64,000 nt of DNA from Elymus sibiricus. Its lineage: Eukaryota > Streptophyta > Magnoliopsida > Poales > Poaceae. Under the pieces are notes generated by a model. It ran no database searches. It saw nothing but the letters and a program-made list of their open reading frames with translations, and was not told the DNA's origin. A program made the position numbers and the translations under genes. Shown here one piece after another: positions 28,101 to 43,400 of the stretch. Location: contig CM077665.1 in the NCBI GenBank assembly GCA_039707655.1, forward strand, positions 448,197,531 through 448,261,530, read 5' to 3'. How positions within the stretch are numbered: position 1 is the first letter of the stretch; the number at the start of each line of letters is the position of its first letter.

Positions 28101-28420
28101 CATGAAAAATAGCAAATGAAGTCAGAAAAGGGTTGAAAAGTGATTACGTGGCTTTGAGTGGGGCATATTGAATGCAGAAAAAGTCTTGAGTTAAAATATG
28201 TTTAAAAAATGAAATCCCTTTTGTAATAGATGAGTTTTCGTCAGAAACTCTGATACTTCGAAGGAGATTGTCCAGTTTGTACACGAAGTGCATCCAGTTT
28301 TTCCCGTAACCCTCACAACTTTTTAGCACATGCTACGTGGGTGAAATTATGATACCATGCCAATTTTCAACCATTTAAGAGTTCATTTGCAGTGCTTTTC
28401 AATCTTAGGGTCATCTTAGC

Positions 28421-31400
28421 TCAAAATAAATCATGAAATGCATGAAAAATAGCAAATGAAGTCAGAAAAGGTTTGAAAAGTGATGATGTGGCTTTTAATG
28501 GTGCATATTGAATGCAGAAAAAGTATTGAGTTAACATATGTTTAAAAATATGAAATCCCTTTGTAATAGACGAGTTTTCGTCCGAAACCCTGATACTTCG
28601 AAGGAGATTGTCCAGTTTGTACAAGAAGTGCATCCTGTTTTTCCCGTAACCCTCTCAACTTTTTAGCACATGCTATGTGGGTGAAATTATGATACCATGC
28701 CAATTTTCAACCATTTCAGAGATCATTTGCAGTGCTTTTCAATCTCAGGGTTATCTTAGCTCAAAATAAATCATGAAATGCATGAAAAATAGCAAATGAA
28801 GTCAGAAAAGGGTTGAAAAGTGATGACGTGGCTTTGAATGGTGCATATTGAATGAAGAAGAAGTCTTGAGTTAAAATATGTTCAAAAATATGAAATCCCT
28901 TTGTAATAGACGAGTTTTCGTCCGAAACCCTGATACTTCGAAGGAGATTGTCCAGTTTGTACACGAAGTGCATCCAGTTTTTCCCGTAACCCTCTCAACT
29001 TTTTAGGAAATGCTATGTGGGTGAAATTATGATACCATGCCAATTTTCAACCATTTCAGAGTTCATTTGCAGTGCTTTTCAATCTCAGGGTCATCTTAGC
29101 TCAAAATAAATCATGAAATGCATGAAAAATAGCAAATGATGTCAGAAAAGGGTTGAAAAGTGATGATGTGGCTTTGAATGGTGCATATTGAATGCAGAAA
29201 AAGTCTTGAGTTAAAATATGTTTAAAAATATGAAATCCCTTTGTAATAGACGAGTTTTCGTCCGAAACCCTGATACCTCGAAGGAGATTGTCCAGTTTGT
29301 ACACGAAGTGCATCCAGTTTTTCCCGTAACCCTCGCAACTTTTTAGGACATGCTATGTGGGTGAAATTATGGTACCATGCCAATTTTCAACCATTTCAGA
29401 GTTCATTTGCAGTGCTTTTCAATCTCAGGGTCATCTTAGCTCAAAATAAATCATGAAATGCATGAAAAATAGCAAATGAAGTCAGAAAAGGGTTGAAAAG
29501 TGATGATGTGGCTTTTAATGGTCATATTGAATGCATAAAAAGTCTTGAGTTAAAATATGTTTAAAAATATGAAATCCCTTTGTAATAGACGAGTTTTCGT
29601 CCGAAACCCTGATACATCGAAGGAGATTGTCCAGTTTGTACACGAAGTGCATCCAGTTTTTCCCGTAACCCTCTCAACTTCTTAGCACATGCTATGTGGA
29701 TGAAATTATGATACCATGCCAATTTTCAACCATTCCAGAGTTCATTTGCAGTGCTATTCAATCTCAGGGTCATCTTAGCTCAAAATAAATCATGAAATGC
29801 ATGAAAAATAGCAAATGAAGTCAGAAAAGGGTTGAAAAGTGATGATGTGGCTTTTAATGGTGCATATTGAATGCAGAAAAAGTCTTGAGTTAAAATATGT
29901 TTAAAAATATGAAATCCCTTTGTAATAGACGAGTTTTCGTCCGAAACCCTGATACTTCGAAGGAGATTGTCCAGTTTGTACACGAAGTGCATCCAGTTTT
30001 TCCCGTAACCCTCTCAACTTTTTAGCACATGCTATGTGGGTGAAATTATGATACCATGCCAATTTTCAACCATTTTAGAGTTCATTTGCAGTGCTTTTCA
30101 ATCTCAGGGTTATCTTAGCTCAAAATAAATCATGAAATGCATGAAAAATAGCAAATGAAGTCAGAAAAGGGTTGAAAAGTGATGATGTGGATTTGAATGG
30201 TGCATATTGAATGCAGAAAAAGTCTTGAGTTAAAATATGTTCAAAAATATGAAATCCCTTTGTAATAGACGAGTTTTCGTCCGAAACCCTGATACTTCGA
30301 AGGAGATTGTCCAGTTTGTACACGAAGTGCATCCAGTTTTTCCCGTAACCCTCTCAACTTCTTAGCACATGCTATGTGGGTGAAATTATGATACCATGCC
30401 AATTTTCAACCATTCCAGAGTTCATTTGCAGTGCTATTCAATCTCAGGGTCATCTTAGCTCAAAATAAATCATGAAATGCATGAAAAATAGCAAATGAAG
30501 TCAGAAAAGGGTTGAAAAGTGATGATGTGGCTTTTAATGGTGCATATTGAATGCAGAAAAAGTCTTGAGTTAAAATATGTTTAAAAATATGAAATCCCTT
30601 TGTAATAGACGAGTTTTCGTCCGAAACCCTGATACTTCGAAGGAGATTGTCCAGTTTGTACACGAAGTGCATCCAGTTTTTCCCGTAACCCTCTCAACTT
30701 TTTAGCACATGCTATGTGGGTGAAATTATGATACCATGCCAATTTTCAACCATTTTAGAGTTCATTTGCAGTGCTTTTCAATCTCAGGGTTATCTTAGCT
30801 CAAAATAAATCATGAAATGCATGAAAAATAGCAAATGAAGTCAGAAAAGGGTTGAAAAGTGATGATGTGGATTTGAATGGTGCATATTGAATGCAGAAAA
30901 AGTCTTGAGTTAAAATATGTTCAAAAATATGAAATCCCTTTGTAATAGACGAGTTTTCGTCCGAAACCCTGATACTTCGAAGGAGATTGTCCAGTTTGTA
31001 CACGAAGTGCATCCAGTTTTTCCCGTAACCCTCTCAACTTTTTAGGACATGCTATGTGGGTGAAATTATGATACCATGCCAATTTTCAACCATTTCAGAG
31101 TTCATTTGCAGTGCTTTTCAATCTCAGGGTTATCTTAGCTCAAAATAAATCATGAAATGCATGAAAAATAGCAAATGAAGTCAGAAAAGGGTTGAAAAGT
31201 GATGACGTGGCTTTGAATGGTGCATATTGAATGCAGAAAAAGTCTTGAGTTAAAATATGTTTAAAAAATGAAATCCCTTTGTAATAGACGGGTTTTCGTG
31301 CGAAACCCTGATACTTCGAAGGAGATTGACTAGTTTGTACACGAAGTGCATCCAGTTTTTCCCGTAACCCTCTCACCTTTTAAGCACATGCTATGTGGGT

Positions 31401-34400
31401 GAAATTATGATACCATGCCAATTTTCAACCATTTCAGAGTTCATTTGCAGTGCTTTTCAGTCTCAGGGTCATCTTAGCTCAAAATAAATCATCAAATGCA
31501 TGAAAAATAGCAAATGAAGTCAGAAAAGGGTTGAAAAGTGATGATGTGGCTTTGAATGGTGCATATTGAATGCAGAAAAAGTCTTGAGTTAAAATATGTT
31601 TAAAAAATGAAATCCCTTTGTAATAGACGGGTTTTCGTGCGAAACCCTGATACTTCGAAGGAGATTGTCCAGTTTGTACACGAAGTGCATCCAGTTTTTC
31701 CCGTAACCCTCTCACCTTCTTAGCACATGCTATGTGGCTGAAATTATGATACCATGCCAATTTTCAACCATTTCAGAGTTCATTTGCAGTGCTTTTCAGT
31801 CTCAGGGTCATCTTAGCTCAAAATAAATCATCAAATGCATGAAAAATAGCAAATGAAGTCAGAAAAGGGTTGAAAAGTGATTACGTGGCTTTGAGTGGTG
31901 CATATTGAATGCAGAAAAAGTCTTGAGTTAAAATATGTTTAAAAAATGAAATCCCTTTTGTAATAGATGAGTTTTCGTCAGAAATCTCATACTTCGAAGG
32001 AGATTGTCCAGTTTGTACACGAAGTGCATCCAGTTTTTCCCGTAACCCTCACAACTTTTTAGCACATGCTATGTGGGTGAAATTATGATACCATGCCAAT
32101 TTTCAACCATTTAAGAGTTGATTTGCAGTGCTTTTCAATCTTAGGGTCATCTTAGCTCAAAATAAATCATGAAATGCATGAAAAATAGCAAATGAAGTCA
32201 GAAAAGGGTTGAAAAGTGATGATGTGGCTTTTAATGGTGCATATTGAATGCAGAAAAAGTCTTGAGTTAGCATATGTTTAAAAATATGAAATCCCTTTGT
32301 AATAGACGAGTTTTCGTCCGAAACCCTGATACTTCGAAGGAGATTGTCCAGTTTGTACAAGAAGTGCATCCTGTTTTTCCCGTAACCCTCTCAACTTTTT
32401 AGCACATGCTATGTGGGTGAAATTATGATACCATGCCAATTTTCAACCATTTCAGAGATCATTTGCAGTGCTTTTCAATCTCAGGGTTATCTTAGCTCAA
32501 AATAAATCATGAAATGCATGAAAAATAGCAAATGAAGTCAGAAAAGGGTTGAAAAGTGATGACGTGGCTTTGAATGGTGCATATTGAATGAAGAAAAAGT
32601 CTTGAGTTAAAATATGTTCAAAAATATGAAATCCCTTTGTAATAGACGAGTTTTCGTCCGAAACCCTGATACTTCGAAGGAGATTGTCCAGTTTGTACAC
32701 GAAGTGCATCCAGTTTTTCCCGTAACCCTCTCAACTTTTTAGGAAATGCTATGTGGGTGAAATTATGATACCATGCCAATTTTCAACCATTTCAGAGTTC
32801 ATTTGCAGTGCTTTTCAATCTCAGGGTCATCTTAGCTCAAAATAAATCATGAAATGCATGAAAAATAGCAAATGATGTCAGAAAAGGGTTGAAAAGTGAT
32901 GATGTGGCTTTGAATGGTGCATATTGAATGCAGAAAAAGTCTTGAGTTAAAATATGTTTAAAAATATGAAATCCCTTTGTAATAGACGAGTTTTCGTCCG
33001 AAACCCTGATACATCGAAGGAGATTGTCCAGTTTGTACACGAAGTGCATCCAGTTTTTCCCGTAACCCTCTCAACTTTTTAGGACATGCTATGTGGGTGA
33101 AATTATGATACCATGCCAATTTTCAACCATTTCAGAGTTCATTTGCAGTGCTTTTCAATCTCAGGGTCATCTTAGCTCAAAATAAATCATGAAATGCATG
33201 AAAAATAGAAAATGAAGTCAGAAAAGGGTTGAAAAGTGATGATGTGGCTTTTAATGGTCATATTGAATGCATAAAAAGTCTTGAGTTAAAATATGTTTAA
33301 AAATATGAAATCCCTTTGTAATAGACATGTTTTTGTCCGAAACCCTGATACTTCGAAGGAGATTGTCCAGTTTCTACACGAAGTACATCCAGTTTTTCCC
33401 GTAACCCTCTCAACTTTTTAGCACATGCTATGTGGCTGAAATTATGATACCATGACAATTTTCAACCATTCCAGAGTTCATTTGCAGTGCTTTTCAATCT
33501 CAGGGTCATCTTAGCTCAAAATAAATCATGAAATGCATGAAAAATAGCAAATGAAGTCAGAAAAGGGTTGAAAAGTGATGATGTGGCTTTTAATGGTGCA
33601 TATTGAATGCAGAAAAAGTCTTGAGTTAAAATATGTTTAAAACTATGAAATCCCTTTGTAATAGACGAGTTTTCGTCCGAAACCCTGATACATCGAAGGA
33701 GATTGTCCAGTTTGTACACGAAGTGCATCCAGTTTTTCCCGTAACCCTCTCAACTTCTTAGCACATGCTATGTGGGTGAAATTATGATACCATGCCAATT
33801 TTCAACCATTCCAGAGTTCATTTGCAGTGCTATTCAATCTCAGGGTCATCTTAGCTCAAAATAAATCATGAAATGCATGAAAAATAGCAAATGAAGTCAG
33901 AAAAGGGTTGAAAAGTGATGATGTGGCTTTTAATGGTGCATATTGAATGCAGAAAAAGTCTTGAGTTAAAATATGTTTAAAAATATGAAATCCCTTTGTA
34001 ATAGACGAGTTTTCGTCCGAAACCCTAATACTTCGAAGGAGATTGTCCAGTTTGTACACGAAGTGCATCCAGTTTTTCCCGTAACCCTCTCAACTTTTTA
34101 GCACATGCTATGTGGGTGAAATTATGATACCATGCCAATTTTCAACCATTTCAGAGTTCATTTGCAGTGCTTTTCAATCTCAGGGTTATCTTAGCTCAAA
34201 ATAAATCATGAAATGCATGAAAAATAGCAAATGAAGTCAGAAAAGGGTTGAAAAGTGATGATGTGGATTTGAATGGTGCATATTGAATGCACAAAAAGTC
34301 TTGAGTTAAAATATGTTCAAAAATATGAAATCCCTTTGTAATAGACGAGTTTTCGTCCGAAACCCTGATACTTCGAAGGAGATTGTCCAGTTTGTACACG

Positions 34401-37400
34401 AAGTGCATCCAGTTTTTCCCGTAACCCTCACAACTTTTTAGCACATGCTATGTGGGTGAAATTATGATACCATGCCAATTTTCAACCATTTAAGAGTTCA
34501 TTTGCAGTGCTTTTCAATCTCAGGGTCATCTTAGCTCAAAATAAATCATGAAATGCATGAAAAATAGCAAATGAAGTCAGAAAAGGGTTGAAAAGTGATG
34601 ATGTGGCTTTTAATGGTGCATATTGAATGCAGAAAAAGTCTTGAGTTAACATATGTTTAAAAATATGAAATCCCTTTGTAATAGACGAGTTTTCGTCCGA
34701 AACCCTGATACTTCGAAGGAGATTGTCCAGTTTGTACAGGAAGTGCATCCTGTTTTTCCCGTAACCCTCTCAACTTTTTAGCACATGCTATGTGGGTGAA
34801 ATTATGATACCATGCCAATTTTCAACCATTTCAGAGATCATTTGCAGTGCTTTGCAATCTCAGGGTTATCTTAGCTCAAAATAAATCATGAAATGCATGA
34901 AAAATAGCAAATGAAGTCAGAAAAGGGTTGAAAAGTGATGACGTGGCTTTGAATGGTGCATATTGAATGAAGAAAAAGTCTTGAGTTAAAATATGTTCAA
35001 AAATATGAAATCCCTTTGTAATAGACGAGTTTTCGTCCGAAACCCTGATACTTCGAAGGAGATTGTCCAGTTTGTACACGAAGTGCATCCAGTTTTTCCC
35101 GTAACCCTCTCAACTTTTTAGGAAATGCTATGTGGGTGAAATTATGATACCATGCCAATTTTCAACCATTTCAGAGTTCATTTGCAGTGCTTTTCAATCT
35201 CAGGGTCATCTTAGCTCAAAATAAATCATGAAATGCATGAAAAATAGCAAATGATGTCAGAAAAGGGTTGAAAAGTGATGATGTGGCTTTGAATGGTGCA
35301 TATTGAATGCAGAAAAAGTCTTGAGTTAAAATATGTTTAAAAAATGAAATCCCTTTGTAATAGACGGGTTTTCGTGCGAAACCCTGATACTTCGAAGGAG
35401 ATTGACCAGTTTGTACACGAAGTGCATCCAGTTTTTCCCGTAACCCTCTCACCTTTTTAGCACATGCTATGTGGGTGAAATTATGATACCATGCCAATTT
35501 TCAACCATTTCAGAGTTCATTTGCAGTGCTTTTCAGTCTCAGGGTCATCTTAGCTCAAAATAAATCATCAAATGCATGAAAAATAGCAAATGAAGTCAGA
35601 AAAGGGTTGAAAAGTGATGATGTGGCTTTGAATGGTGCATATTGAATGCAGAAAAAGTCTTGAGTTAAAATATGTTTAAAAAATGAAATCCCTTTGTAAT
35701 AGACGGGTTTTCGTGCGAAACCCTGATACTTCGAAGGAGATTGTCCAGTTTGTACACGAAGTGCATCCAGTTTTTCCCGTTACCCTCTCACCTTTTTAGC
35801 ACATGCTATGTGGCTGAAATTATGATACCATGCCAATTTTCAACCATTTCAGAGTTCATTTGCAGTGCTTTTCAGTCTCAGGGTCATCTTAGCTCAAAAT
35901 AAATCATGAAATGCATGAAAAATAGCAAATGAAGTCAGAAAAGGGTTGAAAAGTGATTACGTGGCTTTGAGTGGTGCATATTGAATGCAGAAAAAGTCTT
36001 GAGTTAAAATATGTTTAAAAAATGAAATCCCTTTTGTAATAGATGAGTTTTCGTCAGAAACTCTGATACTTCGAAGGAGATTGTCCAGTTTGTACACGAA
36101 GTGCATCCAGTTTTTCCCGTAACCCTCACAACTTTTTAGCACATGCTATGTGGGTGAAATTATGATACCATGCCAATTTTCAACCATTTAAGAGTTCATT
36201 TGCAGTGCTTTTCAATCTTAGGGTCATCTTAGCTCAAAATAAATCATGAAATGCATGAAAAATAGCAAATGAAGTCAGAAAAGGGTTGAAAAGTGATGAT
36301 GTGGCTTTTAATGGTGCATATTGAATGCAGAAAAAGTCTTGAGTTAACATATGTTTAAAAATATGAAATCCCTTTGTAATAGACGAGTTTTCGTCCGAAA
36401 CCCTGATACTTCGAAGGAGATTGTCCAGTTTGTACAAGAAGTGCATCCTGTTTTTCCCGTAACCCTCTCAACTTTTTAGCACATGCTATGTGGGTGAAAT
36501 TATGATACCATGCCAATTTTCAACCATTTCAGAGATCATTTGCAGTGCTTTTCAATCTCAGGGTTATCTTAGCTCAAAATAAATCATGAAATGCATGAAA
36601 AATAGCAAATGAAGTCAGAAAAGGGTTGAAAAGTGATGACGTGGCTTTGAATGGTGCATATTGAATGAAGAAAAAGTCTTGAGTTAAAATATGTTCAAAA
36701 ATATGAAATCCCTTTGTAATAGACGAGTTTTCGTCCGAAACCCTGATACTTCGAAGGAGATTGTCCAGTTTGTACACGAAGTGCATCCAGTTTTTCCCGT
36801 AACCCTCTCAACTTTTTAGGAAATGCTATGTGGGTGAAATTATGATACCATGCCAATTTTCAACCATTTCAGAGTTCATTTGCAGTGCTTTTCAATCTCA
36901 GGGTCATCTTAGCTCAAAATAAATCATGAAATGCATGAAAAATAGCAAATGATGTCAGAAAAGGGTTGAAAAGTGATGATGTGGCTTTGAATGGTGCATA
37001 TTGAATGCGGAAAAAGTCTTGAGTTAAAATATGTTTAAAAATATGAAATCCCTTTGTAATAGACGAGTTTTCGTCCGAAACCCTGATACATCGAAGGAGA
37101 TTGTCCAGTTTGTACACGAAGTGCATCCAGTTTTTCCCGTAACCCTCTCAACTTTTTAGGACATGCTATGTGGGTGAAATTATGATACCATGCCAATTTT
37201 CAACCATTTCAGAGTTCATTTGCAGTGCTTTTCAATCTCAGGGTCATCTTAGCTCAAAATAAATCATGAAATGCATGAAAAATAGCAAATGAAGTCAGAA
37301 AAGGGTTGAAAAGTGATGATGTGGCTTTTAATGGTCATATTGAATGCATAAAAAGTCTTGAGTTAAAATATGTTTAAAAATATGAAATCCCTTTGTAATA

Positions 37401-40400
37401 GACATGTTTTTGTCCGAAACCCTGATACTTCGAAGGAGATTGTCCAGTTTCTACACGAAGTACATCCAGTTTTTCCCGTAACCCTCTCAACTTTTTAGCA
37501 CATGCTATGTGGCTGAAATTATGATACCATGACAATTTTCAACCATTCCAGAGTTCATTTGCAGTGCTTTTCAATCTCAGGGTCATCTTAGCTCAAAATA
37601 AATCATGAAATGCATGAAAAATAGCAAATGAAGTCAGAAAAGGGTTGAAAAGTGATGATGTGGCTTTTAATGGTGCATATTGAATGCAGAAAAAGTCTTG
37701 AGTTAAAATATGTTTAAAACTATGAAATCCCTTTGTAATAGACGAGTTTTCGTCCGAAACCCTGATACATCGAAGGAGATTGTCCAGTTTGTACACGAAG
37801 TGCATCCAGTTTTTCCCGTAACCCTCTCAACTTCTTAGCACATGCTATGTGGGTGAAATTATGATACCATGCCAATTTTCAACCATTTCAGAGTTCATTT
37901 GCAGTGCTTTTCAATCTCAGGGTTATCTTAGCTCAAAATAAATCATGAAATGCATGAAAAATAGCAAATGAAGTCAGAAAAGGGTTGAAAAGTGATGACG
38001 TGGCTTTGAATGGTGCATATTGAATGCACAAAAAGTCTTGAGTTAAAATATGTTTAAAAAATGAAATCCATTTGTAATAGACGGGTTTTCGTGCGAAACC
38101 TTGATACTTCGAAGGAGATTGACCAGTTTGTACACGAAGTGCATCCAGTTTTTCCCGTAACCCTCTCACCTTTTTAGCACATGCTATGTGGGTGAAATTA
38201 TGATACCATGCCAATTTTCAACCATTTCAGAGTTCATTTGCAGTGCTTTTCAATCTCAGGGTCATCTTAGCTCAAAATAAATCATCAAATGCATGAAAAA
38301 TAGCAAATGAAGTCAGAAAAGGGTTGAAAAGTGATGATGTGGCTTTGAATGGTGCATATTGAATGCAGAAAAAGTCTTGAGTTAAAATATGTTTAAAAAA
38401 TGAAATCCCTTTGTAATAGACGGGTTTTCGTGCGAAACCCTGATACTTCGAAGGAGATTGTCCAGTTTGTACACGAAGTGCATCCAGTTTTTCCCGTAAC
38501 CCTCTCACCTTTTTAGCACATGCTATGTGGCTGAAATTATGATACCATGCCAATTTTCAACCATTTCAGAGTTCATTTGCAGTGCTTTTCAGTCTCAGGG
38601 TCATCTTAGCTCAAAATAAATCATCAAATGCATGAAAAATAGCAAATGAAGTCAGAAAAGGGTTGAAAAGTGATGATGTGGCTTTGAATGGTGCATATTG
38701 AATGCAGAAAAAGTCTTGAGTTAAAATATGTTTAAAAAATGAAATCTCTTTGTAATAGACGGGTTTTCGTGCGAAACCCTGATACTTCGAAGGAGATTGT
38801 CCAGTTTGTACACGAAGTGCATCCAGTTTTTCCCGTAACCCTCTCACCTTTTTAGCACATGCTATGTGGCTGAAATTATGATACCATGCCAATTTTCAAC
38901 CATTTCAGAGTTCATTTGCAGTGCTTTTCAGTCTCAGGGTCATCTTAGCTCAAAATAAATCATCAAATGCATGAAAAATAGCAAATGAAGTCAGAAAAGG
39001 GTTGAAAAGTGATTACGTGGCTTTGAGTGGTGCATATTGAATGCAGAAAAAGTCTTGAGTTAAAATATGTTTAAAAAATGAAATCCCTTTTGTAATAGAT
39101 GACTTTTCGTCAGAAACTCTGATACTTCGAAGGAGATTGTCCAGTTTGTACACGAAGTGCATCCAGTTTTTCCCGTAACCCTCACAACTTTTTAGCACAT
39201 GCTATGTTGGTGAAATTATGATACCATGCCAATTTTCAACCATTTAAGAGTTCATTTGCAGTGCTTTTCAATCTTAGGGTCATCTTAGCTCAAAATAAAT
39301 CATGAAATGCATGAAAAATAGCAAATGAAGTCAGAAAAGGGTTGAAAAGTGATGATGTGGCTTTTAATGGTGCATATTGAATGCAGAAAAAGTCTTGAGT
39401 TAACATATGTTTAAAAATATGAAATCCCTTTGTAATAGACGAGTTTTCGTCCGAAACCCTGATACTTCGAAGGAGATTGTCCAGTTTGTACAAGAAGTGC
39501 ATCCTGTTTTTCCCGTAACCCTCTCAAATTTTTAGCACATGCTATGTGGGTGAAATTATGATACCATGCCAATTTTCAACCATTTCAGAGATCATTTGCA
39601 GTGCTTTTCAATCTCAGGGTTATCTTAGCTCAAAATAAATCATGAAATGCATGAAAAATAGCAAATGAAGTCAGAAAAGGGTTGAAAAGTGATGACGTGG
39701 CTTTGAATGGTGCATATTGAATGAAGAAAAAGTCTTGAGTTAAAATATGTTCAAAAATATGAAATCCCTTTGTAATAGACGAGTTTTCGTCCGAAACCCT
39801 GATACTTCGAAGGAGATTGTCCAGTTTGTACACGAAGTGCATCCAGTTTTTCCCGTAACCCTCTCAACTTTTTAGGAAATGCTATGTGGGTGAAATTATG
39901 ATACCATGCCAATTTTCAACCATTTCAGAGTTCATTTGCAGTGCTTTTCAATCTCAGGGTCATCTTAGCTCAAAATAAATCATGAAATGCATGAAAAATA
40001 GCAAATGATGTCAGAAAAGGGTTGAAAAGTGATGATGTGGATTTGAATGGTGCATATTGAATGCAGAAAAAGTCTTGAGTTAAAATATGTTTAAAAATAT
40101 GAAATCCCTTTGTAATAGACGAGTTTTCGTCCGAAACCCTGATACATCGAAGGAGATTGTCCAGTTTGTACACGAAGTGCATCCAGTTTTTCCCGTAACC
40201 CTCTCAACTTTTTAGGACATGCTATGTGGGTGAAATTATGATACCATGCCAATTTTCAACCATTTCAGAGTTCATTTGCAGTGCTTTTCAATCTCAGGGT
40301 CATCTTAGCTCAAAATAAATCATGAAATGCATGAAAAATAGCAAATGAAGTCAGAAAAGGGTTGAAAAGTGATGATGTGGCTTTTAATGGTCATATTGAA

Positions 40401-43400
40401 TGCATAAAAAGTCTTGAGTTAAAATATGTTTAAAAATATGAAATCCCTTTGTAATAGACATGTTTTTGTCCGAAACCCTGATACCTCGAAGGAGATTGTC
40501 CAGTTTCTACACGAAGTACATCCAGTTTTTCCCGTAACCCTCTCAACTTTTTAGCACATGCTATGTGGCTGAAATTATGATACCATGACAATTTTCAACC
40601 ATTCCAGAGTTCATTTGCAGTGCTTTTCAATCTCAGGGTCATCTTAGCTCAAAATAAATCATGAAATGCATGAAAAATAGCAAATGAAGTCAGAAAAGGG
40701 TTGAAAAGTGATGATGTGGCTTTTAATGGTGCATATTGAATGCAGAAAAAGTCTTGAGTTAAAATATGTTTAAAACTATGAAATCCCTTTGTAATAGACG
40801 AGTTTTCGTCCGAAACCCTGATACATCGAAGGAGATAGTCCAGTTTGTACACGAAGTGCATCCAGTTTCTCCCGTAACCCTCTCAACTTCTTAGCACATG
40901 CTATGTGGGTGAAATTATGATACCATGCCAATTTTCAACCATTTCAGAGTTCATTTGCAGTGCTTTTCAATCTCAGGGTTATCTTAGCTCAAAATAAATC
41001 ATGAAATGCATGAAAAATAGCAAATGAAGTCAGAAAAGGGTTGAAAAGTGATGACGTGGCTTTGAATGGTGCATATTGAATGCAGAAAAAGTCTTGAGTT
41101 AAAATATGTTTAAAAAATGAAATCCCTTTGTAATAGACGGGTTTTCGTGCGAAACCCTGATACTTCGAAGGAGATTGACCAGTTTGTACACGAAGTGCAT
41201 CCAGTTTTTCCCGTAACCCTCTCACCTTTTTAGCACATGCTATGTGGGTGAAATTATGATACCATGCCAATTTTCAACCATTTCAGAGTTCATTTGCAGT
41301 GCTTTTCAGTCTCAGGGTCATCTTAGCTCAAAATAAATCATCAAATGCATGAAAAATAGCAAATGAAGTCAGAAAAGGGTTGAAAAGTGATGATGTGGCT
41401 TTGAATGGTGCATATTGAATGCAGAAAAAGTCTTGAGTTAAAATATGTTTAAAAAATGAAATCCCTTTGTAATAGACGGGTTTTCGTGCGAAACCCTGAT
41501 ACTTCGAAGGAGATTGTCCAGTTTGTACACGAAGTGCATCCAGTTTTTCCCGTAACCCTCTCACCTTTTTAGCACATGCTATGTGGCTGAAATTATGATA
41601 CCATGCCAATTTTCAACCATTTCAGAGTTCATTTGCAGTGCTTTTCAGTCTCAGGGTCATCTTAGCTCAAAATAAATCATCAAATGCATGAAAAATAGCA
41701 AATGAAGTCAGAAAAGGGTTGAAAAGTGATTACGTGGCTTTGAGTGGTGCATATTGAATGCAGAAAAAGTCTTGAGTTAAAATATGTTTAAAAAATGAAA
41801 TCCCTTTTGTAATAGATGAGTTTTCGTCAGAAACTCTGATACTTCGAAGGAGATTGTCCAGTTTGTACACGAAGTGCATCCAGTTTTTCCCGTAACACTC
41901 ACAACTTTTTAGCACATGCTATGTGGGTGAAATTATGATACCATGCCAATTTTCAACCATTTAAGAGTTCATTTGCAGTGCTTTTCAATCTTAGGGTCAT
42001 CTTAGCTCAAAATAAATCATGAAATGCATGAAAAATAGCAAATGAAGTCAGAAAAGGGTTGAAAAGTGATGATGTGGCTTTTAATGGTGCATATTGAATG
42101 CAGAAAAAGTCTTGAGTTAACATATGTTTAAAAATATGAAATCCCTTTGTAATAGACGAGTTTTCGTCCGAAACCCTGATACTTCGAAGGAGATTGTCCA
42201 GTTTGTACAAGAAGTGCATCCTGTTTTTCCCGTAACCCTCTCAACTTTTTAGCACATGCTATGTGGGTGAAATTATGATACCATGCCAATTTTCAACCAT
42301 TTCAGAGATCATTTGCAGTGCTTTTCAATCTCAGGGTTATCTTAGCTCAAAATAAATCATGAAATGCATGAAAAATAGCAAATGAAGTCAGAAAAGGGTT
42401 GAAAAGTGATGACGTGGCTTTGAATGGTGCATATTGAATGAAGAAAAAGTCTTGAGTTTAAATATGTTCAAAAATATGAAATCCCTTTGTAATAGACGAG
42501 TTTTCGTCCGAAACCCTGATACTTCGATGGAGATTGTCCAGTTTCTACACGAAGTGCATCCAGTTTTTCCCGTAACCCTCTCACCTTTTTAGCACATGCC
42601 ATGTGGGTGAAATAATGATACCATGCCAATTTTCAACCATTTCAGAGTTCATTTGCAGTGCTTTTCAATCATAGGGTCATCTTAGCTCAAAATAAATCAT
42701 GAAATGCATGAAAAATAGCAAATGAAGTCAGAAAAGGGTTGAAAAGTGATGATGTGGCTTTTAATGGTGCATATTGAATGCAGAAAAAGTCTTGAGTTAA
42801 AATATGTTTAAAAATATGAGATCCCTTTGTAATAGACGAGTTTTCGTCCGAAACCCTGATACTTCGAAGGAGATTGTCCAGTTTGTACACGAAGTGCATC
42901 CAGTTTTTCCCGTAACCCTCTCAACTTTTTAGCACATGCTATGTGGGTGAAATTATGATACCATGCCGATTTTCAACCATTTCAGAGTTCATTTGCAGTG
43001 CTTTTCAATCTCAGGGTTATCTTAGCTCAAAATAAATCATGAAATGCATGAAAAATAGCAAATGAAGTCAGAAAAGGGTTGAAAAGTGATGACGTGGCTT
43101 TGAATGGTGCATATTGAATGCAGAAAAAGTTTTGAGTTAAAATATGTTTAAAAAATGAAATCCCTTTGTAATAGACGGGTTTTCGTGCGAAACCCTGATA
43201 CTTCGAAGGAGATTGACCAGTTTGTACACGAAGTGCATCCAGTTTTTCCCGTAACCCTCTCACCTTTTTAGCACATGCTATGTGGGTGAAATTATGATAC
43301 CATGCCAATTTTCAACCATTTCAGAGTTCATTTGCAGTGCTTTTCAGTCTCAGGGTCATCTTAGCTCAAAATAAATCATCAAATGCATGAAAAATAGCAA

